Source: Steinernema hermaphroditum
Taxonomy: Eukaryota > Nematoda > Chromadorea > Rhabditida > Steinernematidae
Direction: 5' to 3'
Length of the DNA stretch: 64,000 bases
NCBI GenBank assembly: GCA_030435675.1
Contig: CM059622.1
Location: 7,936,001 to 8,000,000, forward strand
Part shown: piece by piece, positions 35,807 through 50,535 of the stretch
How positions within the stretch are numbered: the first letter of the stretch is position 1
Layout: the number at the start of each line of letters is the position of its first letter
Notes under the pieces: generated by a model
What the model saw: only the letters and a program-made list of their open reading frames with translations
What the model was told of the DNA's origin: nothing
Database searches by the model: none
Position numbers and translations under genes: made by a program

Positions 35807-36110
35807 CAATTCTTTTTTGCGGTCTTTTTCTTTCACTTTACACTTCCTATTTCATTTATTCCAACCTAGAAGTAACAGTAATTAGCGAACAGTATGACAA
35901 ACAACTTAAACAGCGCATACAAGGTAACGCCCCCCAAAGGGTAGTTAAAAATTGAAATGAATTGTCGTACAATGGATAGAGGAGATCTTAAGAATACGGG
36001 CGCACACAAAACGCGCGGCCCATATCCAGACTGCAATAAACAGGCCCGCAGAATATGAAAAATGACGATAGTTTCCACTAGTCCGCATAAGTTGCTGCTT
36101 TGCGAGGTGT

Positions 36111-36178
36111 CTGTGTGGTCGAGTGGTAGTGGTCACGAACGCCATTTTGGAAGCCAGGGTTCGAACCCCCGAGGAGGC
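36111..36178 (+). other. tRNA-like sequence, third unit in T3
   Basis: TGGTCGAGTGGTAG at 36116-36129 and GGGTTCGAACC at about 36158, then CCCCGAGGAGGCAG and T-rich DNA. It has no mirror partner in the element. Confidence 0.6.
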
Positions 36179-36254
36179 AGTCTTTTGTGGTCCTTTATCA
36201 GTGCACGGGTACCCTAGTTTCTGCTTAATTGTGCCATTTTTTTGAAGAGTTCGT

Positions 36255-37056
36255 TATACTCGCCGTCAAAAAAAACAAAGTCCGCACGTTCGGTCAGCGT
36301 GCGTGTGGTCTCCCCGATTTACAAGGGAAAACCAGAGTTGAGCATCATAGAAGCTCGATTTCTCTGCGCCTGTGGCGTTTCGTCGAAATCCGTCAAATAC
36401 AAATTGTTCGTTAGTGGCCAGAGCGCCGCTCGTGCCAAATTTCGCTGCGAACCGTGCACTCTTTTCGTGCGAAAAAGTGTCTTTTCTCCGTGACTAAGTC
36501 TATTTTTCACGTTACAGGGAAATTTCAGGACAGGTTTCTGGGCAGAATGGTAACATTCCCCCGGTATGTGATCGCAATCTATTGCAGACCTTCGCTTCTG
36601 CCGAAATCTGATAGTTCGGGATCATGCAAGATGAGCTCTACTTGTGCATTGTCGTAGAGAGCGGACTATTCTTCGATTCTCATAGCATGCTCGTACCTGT
36701 CAGATTCCGTAACCGTCACGATCGGTGATAGATTGTGATCGCATACAGAACGAATTGCTGCCATTTTGCCGATAAAACAGTTCCAAAATATCTATGCAGC
36801 ATCTAAATGAGACCTAGTCACGGAGAAAAGACACTTTTTCGCACGAAAAGAGTGCACGGTTCGCAGCGAAATTTGGCACGAGCGGCGCTCTGGCCACTAA
36901 CGAACAATTTGTATTTGACGGATTTCGACGAAACGCCACAGGCGCAGAGAAATCGAGCTTCTATGATGCTCAACTCTGGTTTTCCCTTGTAAATCGGGGA
37001 GACCACACGCACGCTGACCGAACGTGCGGACTTTGTTTTTTTTGACGGCGAGTATA
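36255..37056. repeat. Near-perfect palindrome nested in T3
   Basis: Arms 36255-36500 and 36811-37056 (about 246 bp) are inverted and practically identical; the translations of the two arms agree residue for residue over about 60 positions. The spacer is about 310 bp. Each arm contains TTTACAAGGGAAAACC, similar to the ACAAGGGAA ends of the foldback family. Confidence 0.85.
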
Positions 37057-37597
37057 GAGTAACGATGAGAAAAAGAAAATGAGTCGTGTGCCTGAAAACA
37101 CTGGGATATCATACTGTAGTATTTTTGTCTGCATGCCCTTTTGTCTACATGCCATTTTGTCTACATGACTGTTTTTTTGCCTTGACCCCTTGTAAAACGG
37201 TCGTTTGTTATCACAATGGCTTTTAACCCCAGTAACGTCGTCAAGCTTTTGAGCAACTACTTCCCACTAGAACAAGCAGATGACGAGTTTACAGATGCAG
37301 AGCAGAACTTTTGTTCGGCTATTAAAGGTTAGTCCCAACTTTTGCACTATACTATCGACAGTACTCCTTTTAGAATACTTAAATGACCTTAAAAGCGTAC
37401 AAGAAGGGGGTCCGGTAGTGTTCAGATGTGCGCATTGCTGTAATTTTTTTTGCATTGACCACACCGTTGTTATTTCAAGTCATGTATGCGCTGTTTAAGT
37501 TGTTTGTCATACTGTTCGCTAATTACTGTTACTTCTAGGTTGGAATAAATGAAATAGGAAGTGTAAAGTGAAAGAAAAAGACCGCAAAAAAGAATTG

Positions 37598-37668
37598 CCC
37601 CCGCGGGGGGTCGAACTCTGGCTTCCAGTATGGCGGGCAGAACCACTACCACTGGACCACACACTCAC
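37598..37668 (-). other. tRNA-like sequence, mirror of 35739-35806
   Basis: On the minus strand GTGTGGTCCAGTGGTAGTGG is followed by a GAGTTCGACC B box. It is part of the right arm of foldback element T3. Confidence 0.6.
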
Positions 37669-38090
37669 GCGCGCCATTGTTGCATTTGTTGACTATATTC
37701 ATATAGGCCTAACTTTCGAGGGGTGTTTAGGTAGTGAACCTTGATTGAGGGCACGGGATTCGATGTGCGTGTGATTGCCCACATTGGGCTCTACCACCCC
37801 CACCATACCTCAATCCGATCCGCGTCGTCCACTTGGCAACATTCCCTTGTAAGAGAGCTCTATACGAACAGCAAACAGGAGTCTCACAGCTCAAAGTGGA
37901 GAGACATTGTGACGGTCAATTTGGAAACACATGGTCTCGGTTAGTCCGACTTTTTGGTAATCCGAGGGTCATTTTTTTCACATTTGGACTTTATTTCCGT
38001 GAAGTAGAAAAGAGCTCGTGAATTCACTATGTGGGCATAGTAGCTGTGAGCGATGGCTATCTTCTGCATGTCCCCGTTCCTTATTATATT

Positions 38091-38440
38091 ACTTAACCAT
38101 TTGGAAACAGTGAAGTTAACGGAACATGGTGATCCGAAAAGGCCATCTTTTTGAGATTAGCCCATGCTGTGATAAACGACGAGCGCAGCGATAGGTGCAT
38201 TCGGTAGGGAGGACCCAAATATGTATGTGATATAAGGCAGTCACCGTCCATCACACAAATGTTAATATAGGAAGTCCATACATCACTTCGCATTTCGCTC
38301 TTTCGAGGTGCCAAAAAAATGACCATCGTGAAAGAATGGACCTCTAACACAAAGAGGAATGTAACGTACAAGCCGCCAATCATGGTGTAAGGCGTGAGTT
38401 CACTGTACTCAGTAACGCGCCCATCGGTTATGCCCTAGGA
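38091..38440 (-). pseudogene. Possible chemoreceptor (SR-type 7TM) exon fragment
   Basis: Minus-strand frame after a splice-acceptor-like CTCCTAG reads ITDGRVTEYSELTPYTMIGG, then a hydrophobic helix (LYVTFLFVLEVHSFTMVIFL) and APRKSEMRSDVWTSYIN. A short loop after TM1 with an M-R/K-x-x-W pattern is seen in nematode Srh/Sri-like chemoreceptors. Only one to two helices are present and the frame ends at 38093, so it is a fragment or one exon of a lost gene. The family assignment is tentative. Confidence 0.35.
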
Positions 38441-39799
38441 GTAAACGTCGTGAAATCATGACATGTTTACAACATCGGCCATTTTTTATGGATCAACAGT
38501 ATATTTCGGCACGAGATTCTTTCATATCACGGTTCGTCGACGAGGGGAATAGGGGGTCAGGAGTGGAACTGTCGTAACTTCCGCTATACTACTGTGATCT
38601 CAATCCGATAAAGATGTTCTGTACCGGGGAAAACTCCAAAAGAAACCGCAAAACACCGCAAAACCATGGTTTGTGCATTGATATCGCGGCATCTGGCTAT
38701 GAAAATGTGAATAACTTCTTGTGCACGCGTTCAATTTCGACAATTTTGGGCTCAATCGACTCGCAATTAACCAGGCAATATTGCTTTGCTTGTAGAATTT
38801 TGAGATTCGTGTCCGTCAATCCCCGTCAAAAGTGTCCAAACATGCAGACGATTTGCATTTCCCATTGTAAAATGGAGTACCACACACGAAGATGGCGTGG
38901 CGCGCGCAAAAAAAGCGTTGTGGGACCAAATCGAAAAAATGTCAGCAATTTTTTAATCCGACTATGGTCGCCGTAATTTTAATGCGCCTGCAATGTGTGC
39001 GTGGTGGGACCACCACACTACCGTAGTTTTGTCGTTCTGCCGACTTTTACAATGGAAATCACAGAGTTTCTATCTTGCTTCGTTGATTTTGCGCGATCTA
39101 GGAGGTTTCGCAGAAATCCAAACGTTGCTTTTGTGCAGAATTGAACGCTGCGTCGAATGAGCTATGGCTCACTGCTGGAAACTCACTCCGCGTGCCGGAA
39201 TTAAACGGTCTATAAAACAGACTACCATCCTAAGCCAATTTAACGTCATACACGCGGGTTATTCATCACTGTCACTGCTATCAGAGTCGCTCGTACTGCG
39301 ATCTGAGTTCCTGCGCACTGTAACGCTTGTTAAAGAACCACTTTTGCATCATTCAAGCTTGAGGTTGAAGCTACTAGTAAAAATCCAACGTTCGATCCTA
39401 GCGTAGGGTGCTTGTAGTAATCTTGGGTTTTCCGGATTCTATGGGTATATTGAAGCGTCATGAGCCTTGTGTCAGCTCTAAAAGGCTTGAAAGTTAAGGC
39501 AGCGCATATTTTTCAAGCGGAAAAGGCGCCTCAGGTCACATTACACGGTACTAAAATAATAATCGCTTAATAATTCCATGTTCGCGCCACCAAATTGCAC
39601 CAACTAGGGTTCATTCGAACGAGAAAGTTCTAATCTTCAAAATCAACGTTCAGTTTTCCAAAATACGCTCTACTTCACGAGTTATGCATAATTCTTTGTC
39701 GCGGCTCCAAAATTCAATGGCGAAACGCGTGCGACGTTTCCTAGACGCGCACTTTTCGTGGCAGGAGCCTTGACCCATTGAAATTACGGCGACCATATA
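38441..39799. other. Region without a recognised gene
   Basis: AT-rich, with short ORFs only and no family match. A CTACCGTA motif lies at 39018. Repeated phrases such as GTGGGACCA (38920, 39003) suggest old repeat copies. Confidence 0.4.
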
Positions 39800-40110
39800 T
39801 ACTCAACCGGTGCGATCTTCGGGAATGACGACTTGTCCATGCAGAATACATCGATCACCGCTTTGTTCTCCAAGAATCGCTCGATTATATCGTGCAATGA
39901 GTTCCAGCGCACTTCGATCCCCTAGAAACCATGGGATAACGTGATCGACATATTGTAACAGCTCACTTTTTTTAACCACCTTGGTGGAATCTCTTCTAGC
40001 TGCTGCAATGCGATGAACTCTTAGCGTTCGACTCCTGACTTTCGAAGTTTTCGGATAAATTTTTTTATCTTTTCAAGTACACCATCAAAGTCTATCATGA
40101 CTGCGTTTCG
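39800..40110 (-). pseudogene. hAT transposase fragment, second
   Basis: Reverse-strand reading gives GIEVRWNSLHDIIERFLENK followed by AVIDVFCMDKSSFPK, the same block as GIEVRWSSLHDMLERFVENR in the hAT at 17712-20070. An upstream piece has QLEEIPPRWLKK. The frame is interrupted by an in-frame stop upstream, so it is a relic. Confidence 0.7.
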
Positions 40111-40529
40111 TAGTCCACTATAGACGGCCTATATGGAAATTTCATTATAGTAGGATTATAAATGCAACAACTTACAAGCTGCAGCTGATGAGCAAAACAG
40201 TCTATCGTTCTTCCTACGTATTTCGGTGATACATGGAGTACTATGAAAAGAAAAATGAAAATGCACGCCAATTTTCTATTGCCGTCTTGCGGAAGTGCTG
40301 TCGTTTGTTTCTAGTCAGTGAGTCGGTCTGCAAAATGCTCAGCAGGGAATTTGCCACCGATTCCACCTTTGGATTTGGATTTAATATCTTGTGTGTCGGG
40401 AAAAGTTCGAGGAACTACAATAAATGGCTGAAAGAGTCGAAAATTTCTTCAATAACTTGTATCTTCAGATTTGGACCGATTATGATCGGTAACGGTACTC
40501 GTGTTGCCCTCAAAATGATCAGCGCCGCG

Positions 40530-40583
40530 CATTCCCAATGCCCTTCTACGCAGATTTCTCTGCGTAGAAGGGCATTGGGAATG
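40530..40583. repeat. Perfect 25-bp hairpin
   Basis: Arms 40530-40554 and 40559-40583 pair without mismatch around a 4-base loop (TTTC); the arm begins CATTCCCAATGCCC. The sequence just upstream (AAAATGATCAGCGC) recurs at about 49915, so it sits at the end of a dispersed repeat. Confidence 0.8.
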
Positions 40584-40930
40584 GAAATGGAATAATCGTC
40601 ATTTTGCCTTATGTTTTGCAATATGATCGTTTATCAAGCCACGTACTATCGGGTAGACCCCTTTATCCCTACCCCAGCCGACAAAAAAAAGGGTAACCTG
40701 GCCATTTTTACTGTAAACTGCCCACAAATCCACCGTATTTCACACTCACTCAGGGACATCGCTGCGGGACCATCGTGACTTGTGATAAAGATGGCCCATT
40801 TAGGCCAGAATGAGCAATGTGCTTAGGCTGTTTTTACACACCATCTGTTAGAGGAAGGGATGGCCTACAAAAAAAACCATGAGTGCTCTTTAACTCCGCT
40901 CCCACACGACCGTCGCGGTACATTGCGAAT

Positions 40931-41455
40931 TCAGGGATTTCGTTGCGGGACCACAATCGACCCACCCCTTGCCCACCCCTGGTTGGTAGGTACCGGAGGA
41001 AAAGACCGAGGTCGGAGACGAACTCCAGAAGACTCACCGTCAGGAGTGACCACTTGTGAGTCCGCACGAGTGCCCCCACCAGCGAGCTCCCCCACCAGGG
41101 AGAGCTCCCCCCGCTCCCCCTCCAGTAGAGGCGCTCCCTCCGAACACTCCTCCTCGGGAGGGGCGTCTCCAGTCGGCGCCTGCCAGTGTGTTCTGAAAGC
41201 GGCGACGACGCTCCGTGTGGTGTCCCTCTTATCAAGGTCCCAGAGGTCCTCTTTCCGCAGAGGACGCTCTCGCAGATCGAGAGCGTCGAGCTCAGGAGCT
41301 CCGAACTTCGACTCGTTCCCTGGACACAAAGCACAAATCGATAGAACCTGGGATCGTAATGAGTTGCATTCATTCGTTCTCGACGATTTGTCGTCGGCGA
41401 AGTAGCTAGTAGGTACGAACAGATAGTAGGTACGGACACCGTGGATCGAGAACAC
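40931..41455 (-). pseudogene. MRP-related fragment (linker before TMD1)
   Basis: A minus-strand frame contains LDLRERPLRKEDLWDLDKRD and VVAAFRTHWQA, the same block as RRPLSTDDLWNLSESD and VAAFDVHWKEA in the MRP at 41617-44846. Sequence similarity ends after about 60 residues, and the Ser/Gly/Pro-rich rest is unfamiliar. It could be one exon of a second ABCC gene or a decayed copy; no TMD or NBD is next to it. Confidence 0.55.
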
Positions 41456-41616
41456 TCCGTCGTTGAGAGACGCAAATCGGGAATTTGTTTATTTATTATA
41501 TTATCACAGATTTTCGAAATGTACTCGCTTTCGAAACAAGCCTAACTGAGTCTTCTGAGATTGCACCTTCGAATAAACAGTGAAAGGAGATGCTGAGAGC
41601 GGAAGAAGCTCGCCTT

Positions 41617-44846
<3,230 letters not shown>

Positions 44847-44998
44847 CAGGATTGGACGGAGTCGGGCGGCCGATCCGTTTAAGGAGCGCTGTGGTGGTGC
44901 GAAGGACGATTACTGCCGGTTGTGCAATTCGCTCCGTCGCAAGGGCACAAGATGACGTCGCCGACACGAGTCGCTGCCTCGCGCCGAGTGCAAACATA

Positions 44999-46321
44999 CA
45001 GGGTGTCCCAAAAGTTCGGATAAGTGAAAAAACAGTTATATCTCAAGCCCCATAGAACCAAATTCAACGCTTTTAAGCTCTAACTACTCGTACACTCCTG
45101 CCGAATCATAATATCACAATACTTGTTCGAAATGTCCTCCCTTCGCGGCGATGCAGGTCTGAAGACGCATGGGGTTCAGGTCGACGATGCGCGTGGTCAC
45201 TTTTGGGTTCATTTCCTTCCAGGCTTCTTTCAGTGTGCGCTTCAAGGCTTCGTTGGTTCCGATTCGGGTTCCTGAGATCTTGTTCTCTAGGATTGACCAC
45301 ACAGAGAAATCCAGAGGATTGAGATCAAGGGAATATGGAGGCCAAAATGTTCTTCTCTCAGACTGCCGGAGCAGACGCCGGAGTCCATTTCACTGGGTCA
45401 TGGGTCATTTCAAGGTCCTCTTCGCACTGTGGCCTGGCGCATCGTGCTGGTGATACATGTACTGGTTTCCATAAGTGTTCTTCTTCGCGTAGGGCTTCAC
45501 CACGCCTTCGAGAGCTTTCCTCTGGTAGGATTCAGCGTTCAAAAGTTCCTTCTGCTCGAAAAAATGGAGCTCCGTGTTTCCCAGGGCCGATACTCCAGCC
45601 TAAACCATTACGGATTTGGCAAAATGGCTCTTTTAGACTTTAACGGTCTTCGGTGAGCCTTTCTGCAGCCATTCGCGATGATTCTGGCTGTTCCGGAGCG
45701 GTTCCACTGTGAAAATCTTTTCATCAGAGAACATGATCTACCGATGCTTGCCAACCGCAACCAAGCGCTTCATTTCTAGGCATTCTTCAACCTTCTTTGG
45801 CCTTCATGTCGTCCGTGAGGAGCTGTCCTTTGGCCTACTTGTAGGGAAACACCTGCAGATCATTCTTCAGAATTCGATGGACGGAGGATTTGCCAATTCC
45901 GTGCGATTTCGCGAGCTTCTTTGTTGAACGACCCGGATTTCGCTGAAGTTTGTCTTTGATCGCTTTTCTGATCGCTGCGGTCCTTGCCGTCTTCGGTCTT
46001 CCGCTTCGAGGCTTGTCCTTGAGGTCCCCTGTCACTTGGTATCGGTCAATGATACGCTTGACGGTCGTCAGATACAATTTCAGCCTCTTCACAATCTCCG
46101 GTTTCTTCTTTCCCAGCTTGTAAAGGGTTTGTAACAGCGCTGAGGGTTTCTTCTTTGGTCATTTTCTTGTGGAATATCGGCTCAATAACAGAAAATAACA
46201 GCATGTTCTAGTCCAGAATAACGTGTAGAACACGAATATATCAAGAAACACAAAAAACAACGAAAATAAATTCAACAAAAACATGATAGAAAAAATTTAT
46301 CCGAACTTTTGGGACACCCTG
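44999..46321 (-). mobile_element. Tc1/mariner element
   Basis: Ends CAGGGTGTCCCAAAAGTTCG at 44999 and the inverse at 46321, flanked by TA on both sides (44997-44998 and 46322-46323). Length 1323 bp, typical of a full element. It lies 150 bp upstream of the MRP start codon. Confidence 0.9.
45114..46170 (-). pseudogene. Tc1/mariner transposase, broken
   Basis: On the minus strand: an N-terminal HTH region (VKRIIDRYQVTGDLKDKPRS, GRPKTART, SHGIGKSSVHRIL) at 46092-45835, and a C-terminal catalytic piece with WPPYSLDLNPLDFSVWSILE at about 45335-45270, which holds the last catalytic Asp. The frames are separated by stops and shifts in between, so no full transposase is made. Confidence 0.8.
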
Positions 46322-46803
46322 TAGTTGCCGAGTGGGAGTTTCCACGGAGACGCACTGACTCACCGCTCGCTCCTTTCGGCGCTTCGTTTGCTCAGAGACC
46401 GATGGTGAGGCTCGTCCGACTTCTGGAGCCGAAGTGGGAGGTCTTCTGGGGACGAAGGCGACGCATCGATCAGATGGGGCGACATAAGAGGCACAAAAAG
46501 TAGGGGAGTGTCGCTGGAGGGCGTTCTAAAAAGGTCCGACGATAGTGCTCGGTTCCGCTGGTCGCTGTACTAATCCAAAAACTGTTTTGCGATCACGAAT
46601 TAGTTGGGACTGCAACCTTGAGGCTCTAGAAGTTGAAAGGGAAAAACAGGCCTGCAGACAGATGTGTTGCAAACAGGGGCATCGAGGAGAAGGAGGGGAA
46701 TATCAGGACAGAAGCTAACCCCGAAACGGGCCATTTGCCTTGACAAACAGACCCATTTTCTCTCGCCTCGGGGAATCGAAGTCTCCACTACTACTCTACG
46801 GAG

Positions 46804-48006
46804 ATGCGCCTCGTACCCCTCGTACTCCTCCTCGGCTTCTCGAGGACCCTCGCCGCTGGAATCCTCTGTAAGTGTTGCCGAAGACCCTCATCGTGTCCCT
46901 TCCAGCGGCGGAGCTTGTCTGTACGGAGCGCGAGATGCAGGTTCACGTGCTCCTCAACGGATCCCTCGGGGCGCCAGCGCGCGTCTTCGTCAAGGAACGC
47001 TCGGAGGACCCGATGTGCTCCCACTCCTATCCAGCCGTGGCGGGACACAACACCCTCATGTTCCGGGTTCCCCTCGGCACCTGTCGCATGCAGCGCCTTC
47101 AGCAGTTCTCGGTGCGTCTCCGCTCTCCTCCAGAAGACCACCTTTGCAGAACAAGTTCTCCTTCACCACCGCCGTCGTCGTCTCCTTCCACGAGTTACTG
47201 TAGGCTTCGGAGTCAAGTAAGTAGTGCTGCCCGCGCCCTCAAAGCCTCTTCGCAGCGGCCTCGACGAGAACTCCGTGGACGATGCGCGTCTCGAGTCGTC
47301 GATCCAGTGCTCCTACCGCCTCTTCCACGGCGCTACCGAGGTGGGATCCGCGGAGGTCGGTGTCAGGCAGGTGCGCGTCGGCGACCGCCTCGAGCACCGC
47401 TGAGAGTGTGAGAATCTCGCCCGGAATCAGTTCTTCTTTGTCCACGACTGCGTCGTCAACCCGGAGTTCGACCTGCAGCATGACCCCGTCGTCCTCGACT
47501 CCCGCGGGTACGCCTCGCTTCCTCCTCCGTGGCTCACCTTCCTTCCAGATGTCCCGTTGACGCCATCGGAATGGGCGAGGTGCGCTACTCTCCCGACGGC
47601 CGCTCCGGCTCCTCACAGAACACGGCCTACAAGTTCGCCGACTACCCGAATCTCCTTTTCAAGTGCTCTATCAACGTGTGCCGCACCGACGTCGCCGTGG
47701 TCGGGTGCCCTCCAGCGGTCCCTGTGGACTGCTCCAAGACGCGAATCCGCGCTCCTCGGGGATCGTCCAACAGAACAGTACGCGCGACATCGTCCTTTCA
47801 GAATCCATCCGTTTCGGAGACCTAACCGAAGCCGTCATGGACGAAGTGCGGCCAACGATCCACTACCAGTGTCTGTCGCCGAATCTCGTGGCAATCAGCG
47901 CCGCTGTCTCAGCCTGGTCGCGATTCTCCTCATCGCTGTCGTCGCTCTCATTGTGAGAAGAAAAGCCCCAGAGGGGAAAACCGAATCGCCTTCTGACTGC
48001 TTCTGA
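46804..48006 (+). CDS. ZP-domain (cuticlin-like) cuticle protein with in-frame TGA
   Basis: Secreted ZP-domain proteins polymerise in the nematode cuticle. Signal peptide MRLVPLVLLLGFSRTLAAG. Exons: 46804-46867, 46906-47111, 47150-47199, 47256-47507, 47549 onward. ZP-N: ELVCTEREMQVHV, FRVPLGTCRMQR, FSFTTAVVVSFH. ZP-C: IQCSYRLFHG, then RLEHR, TGA (47401-47403), ECENLARNQFFFVHDCVVNP, RGCPVDAIG and KFADYPNLLFKCSINVC. In the family the residue at the TGA is Trp (cuticlin H-x-W-x-C). The reading frame after it is clean. A furin-like RRPNRSR and a membrane helix (LSLVAILLIAVVALIV) follow in the last exon, whose acceptor (after about 47784) is uncertain. The stop at 48004-48006 is 104 bp from the RTCB stop, convergent. 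Confidence 0.75.
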
Positions 48007-48109
48007 CTGATCGGATGAAGATACTCAGGCTAGATTTATTAACAAATGTATAGAACAAAGTAGAACTCACCCGAAAATAATAACACATGTGAAAATACAT
48101 TATGCAGGA

Positions 48110-49856
48110 CTAGCCCTTAATCACCGCAATGGGTCGCAATTTGATTGCTTTTCTCGAAATGCCGGCTTCGTGACATGTGTCCACGACGTCGGTAACGTTC
48201 TTGTACGACTCTGGCGCTTCTTCCATGACCAACTTGGGCGACGCAACACGGATGGAAATTCCTTTCTGCTTCAAACTCTCCAGCACCGATTCGAATCCGA
48301 TAGTTCGACGCGAAGCTGCTCGGGACATGGCTCGTCCGGCGCCGTGACACGTGGTACCAAATGTTTCCGCCATTCCTTTTTCGGTTCCCGTAAGAACGTA
48401 GCTACAAGTACCCATTGTTCCGCCAATTAGAACAGGCTGACCTGCAAGAAAAGATACATGGGAAATGACAACAAGAAGGCACACAAACCTGTCAATTGGT
48501 AGTCCACAGGGATCAGAGGATGATGGGCTGGGAAGGCGCGCGTGGCGCCCTTCCGGTGAACGCACAGCTGCTTCGGTTTTCCATCCACCCAGTGCTCTTC
48601 CATCTTCGCCACGTTGTGGCTAACGTCATAGATAACATGCATATCGAGATCATCTGGCGTGGAGTTGAAAATTTTCGCGAAACTCTGTCTTACACAAAAT
48701 GTCATGCAAGACCTGTTCACCCACGCGAAGTTCGCCGCAGCAGCCATGCCTTTGAGATAGTCCTGACCTAAGACTGTCGTAATAATGCCCTCAAACATTG
48801 CCCTTACCTTCCTGGCTGTTAATTCTTGCACAGGCCAACTGCCTGTCGTTCACACGGATATTGTCGCGGGCCATCGCCTTCTCCATCGAAACAAGGGAAT
48901 CAGTGGCTACCTGGTGTCCAAGACCACGACTTCCGCAATGGAGCATAACGCACACCTGTCCCACGTGGTCGATTCCCATCTTGGCCGCGGCGTACTCGTC
49001 ATAAACCTCGTCGACAACTTGAACCTCTCCGTAGTGATTGCCGGCTCCGAGAGTTCCCAGCTAAATGTATGACTGTACCCATTTCTATGTCGTCATAATT
49101 TTGCTACCTGCGGGAGACCACGCTTCTTAGCTCGTGTGGAAACCTTCGAGGCATCCGCTTGCACCATTCTCCCATATTCTTCACAGTGCTCCTTGTCTTC
49201 AGGCCACGAGTAACCTTCTCTCAGTGTCCAGTCCATCCCCATCTCCAAACATTCTTCAAAATTCTTTGCATTTATGGGAATGATTCCTTTGGAGCCAACG
49301 CCAACGGGAATGTGGTCAAACAGCGACTGAGCCAGCTCCTCCTTGTAGGGCGCAACATCCCGCTCGCTAAGATTCGTCCTAATCAGTCGCACTCCGCAGT
49401 TGATGTCGAATCCGACTCCTCCAGGAGAAACCACCGCGTCCGGATTGGAGACGTCGAATGCGGCGATGTTTCCGATTGCGAAGCCGTATCCGGAGTGGAT
49501 ATCTGGAAGCCCGATGGAATGCTAAACGACAAAACACTGAACTTAACCAACAGAGTCACACAAACCCCAACAACAGCTGGCAATGAAGCGACGTTCGCGA
49601 TCTGCTTTACCGCGGGGAGAAAGCCTCCAATCCCTCCTAACGAACACGAGTGTTCCAACTCCTTGAACATAAGATTTTCCAGCGTTTTATTCACAAAGAA
49701 TGTTCCTTCCACCTGAAATTCCATACACACGTTATGCCGAAGTCAGTGTTCGCTAGCACTTACATTCATGTTCGGAACAAAACCCTTCTTAATGCGAAAC
49801 TGTACCGGCGAAACTCGCTCGATGAACTTCAGCTCCTCCTCATAAGTACGCGGCAT
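48110..49856 (-). CDS. rtcb-1: RNA-splicing ligase RtcB homolog
   Basis: Catalytic subunit of the tRNA ligase complex; joins tRNA halves and spliced xbp-1-type mRNA, using GTP and Mn. Six exons: 49764-49856, 49566-49712, 49108-49521, 48808-49060, 48489-48767, 48110-48441; 505 residues, the same as human RTCB. Key motifs: [13 protein letters not shown] (metal-binding Cys), [21 protein letters not shown] (metal His residues) and [16 protein letters not shown] (the His that takes GMP). It begins [15 protein letters not shown] and ends RPIAVIKG. All junctions keep frame. AATAAA at 48040-48035 on the minus strand, about 70 bases after the stop. Confidence 0.95.
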
Positions 49857-49884
49857 CCTCAATGTGGTTAAATCAGCTTAGATT

Positions 49885-50475
49885 ATGATCGGTAGCAGCG
49901 CTCATGTCTCCCGCAAAATGATCAGCGCCCCGCATTCCATTATTGAAATACAAAACCGTTCGAAAAACGGTCGAAGTTCTGACTTTCTGACACTTCCATG
50001 TTAGCTCAGAATCACATAGCTTACAAGCGAAATAACTTTCTCCGCCTTGCGTGCCTTGTGGTCGTTCGATGCGCAAAATGTTAAGGAGACAAAGGCGCAC
50101 AAATTCATTGGATGGATTTTGATATAATGCATTATTCGCAGAGAAATCGGCAATTTACTGCTGAAATCGTCATTTTTCGCGAAAAACGGCCTGCCATAAG
50201 TGCGAAATAACTTTTCGTAGATTGCGTAGTTTTCGTTCAATCGGTACGCAAAATGCTCAGTGAGCTCTAACGCACAAATTCATCGGATGGATTTCGTTCT
50301 AGTGTCCTGAGCGTCGAGAAAAGTTGGAAAACAGGTCGAAAAATGACCGTTAAAAGTCGAATTTTTTGAGCCTCCGATATTTTTGTATCAATCGATAGCT
50401 CTCGGCGTCATTAGTGATTTGCCGTTGGAATTAGTGCAAATGGACTGATCTACACGGAATTACAGGCCAAAAACT
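49885..50475. repeat. Diverged dispersed and tandem repeats upstream of RTCB
   Basis: 49885-49945 matches 40475-40535 (ATGATCGGTA...AAAATGATCAGCGC). Two diverged tandem copies of about 95 bp follow (50028-50125 and 50203-50297, each ending CACAAATTCATYGGATGGAT). No gene. The RTCB promoter must lie within or next to this block. Confidence 0.6.
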
Positions 50476-50535
50476 ACCAACAAAGTAGCCTGGACCCGAC
50501 ACGAAGTGGCGGACGCTTTCGTGAACCAATTTCCC

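Larger units (their letters stand above)
35554..37850. mobile_element. Large foldback element T3 with tRNA-like boxes
   Basis: Starts ACAAGGGAATGTTGCCAAGT at 35554 and ends with its reverse complement at 37850. The arms of about 367 bp (35554-35921 and 37484-37850) are near identical and each carries a tRNA-like unit (35739-35806 + and 37598-37668 -). A third tRNA-like unit is at 36111-36178. The terminal word is shared with elements T1 and T2 at 8905-11240. A second palindrome is nested in the middle. Confidence 0.8.

Noticed and set aside
46664..47411. Plus-strand ORFs of 179 residues over the ZP gene
   Set aside because: They read through introns in the wrong frame; the spliced frame has the signal peptide and ZP motifs.
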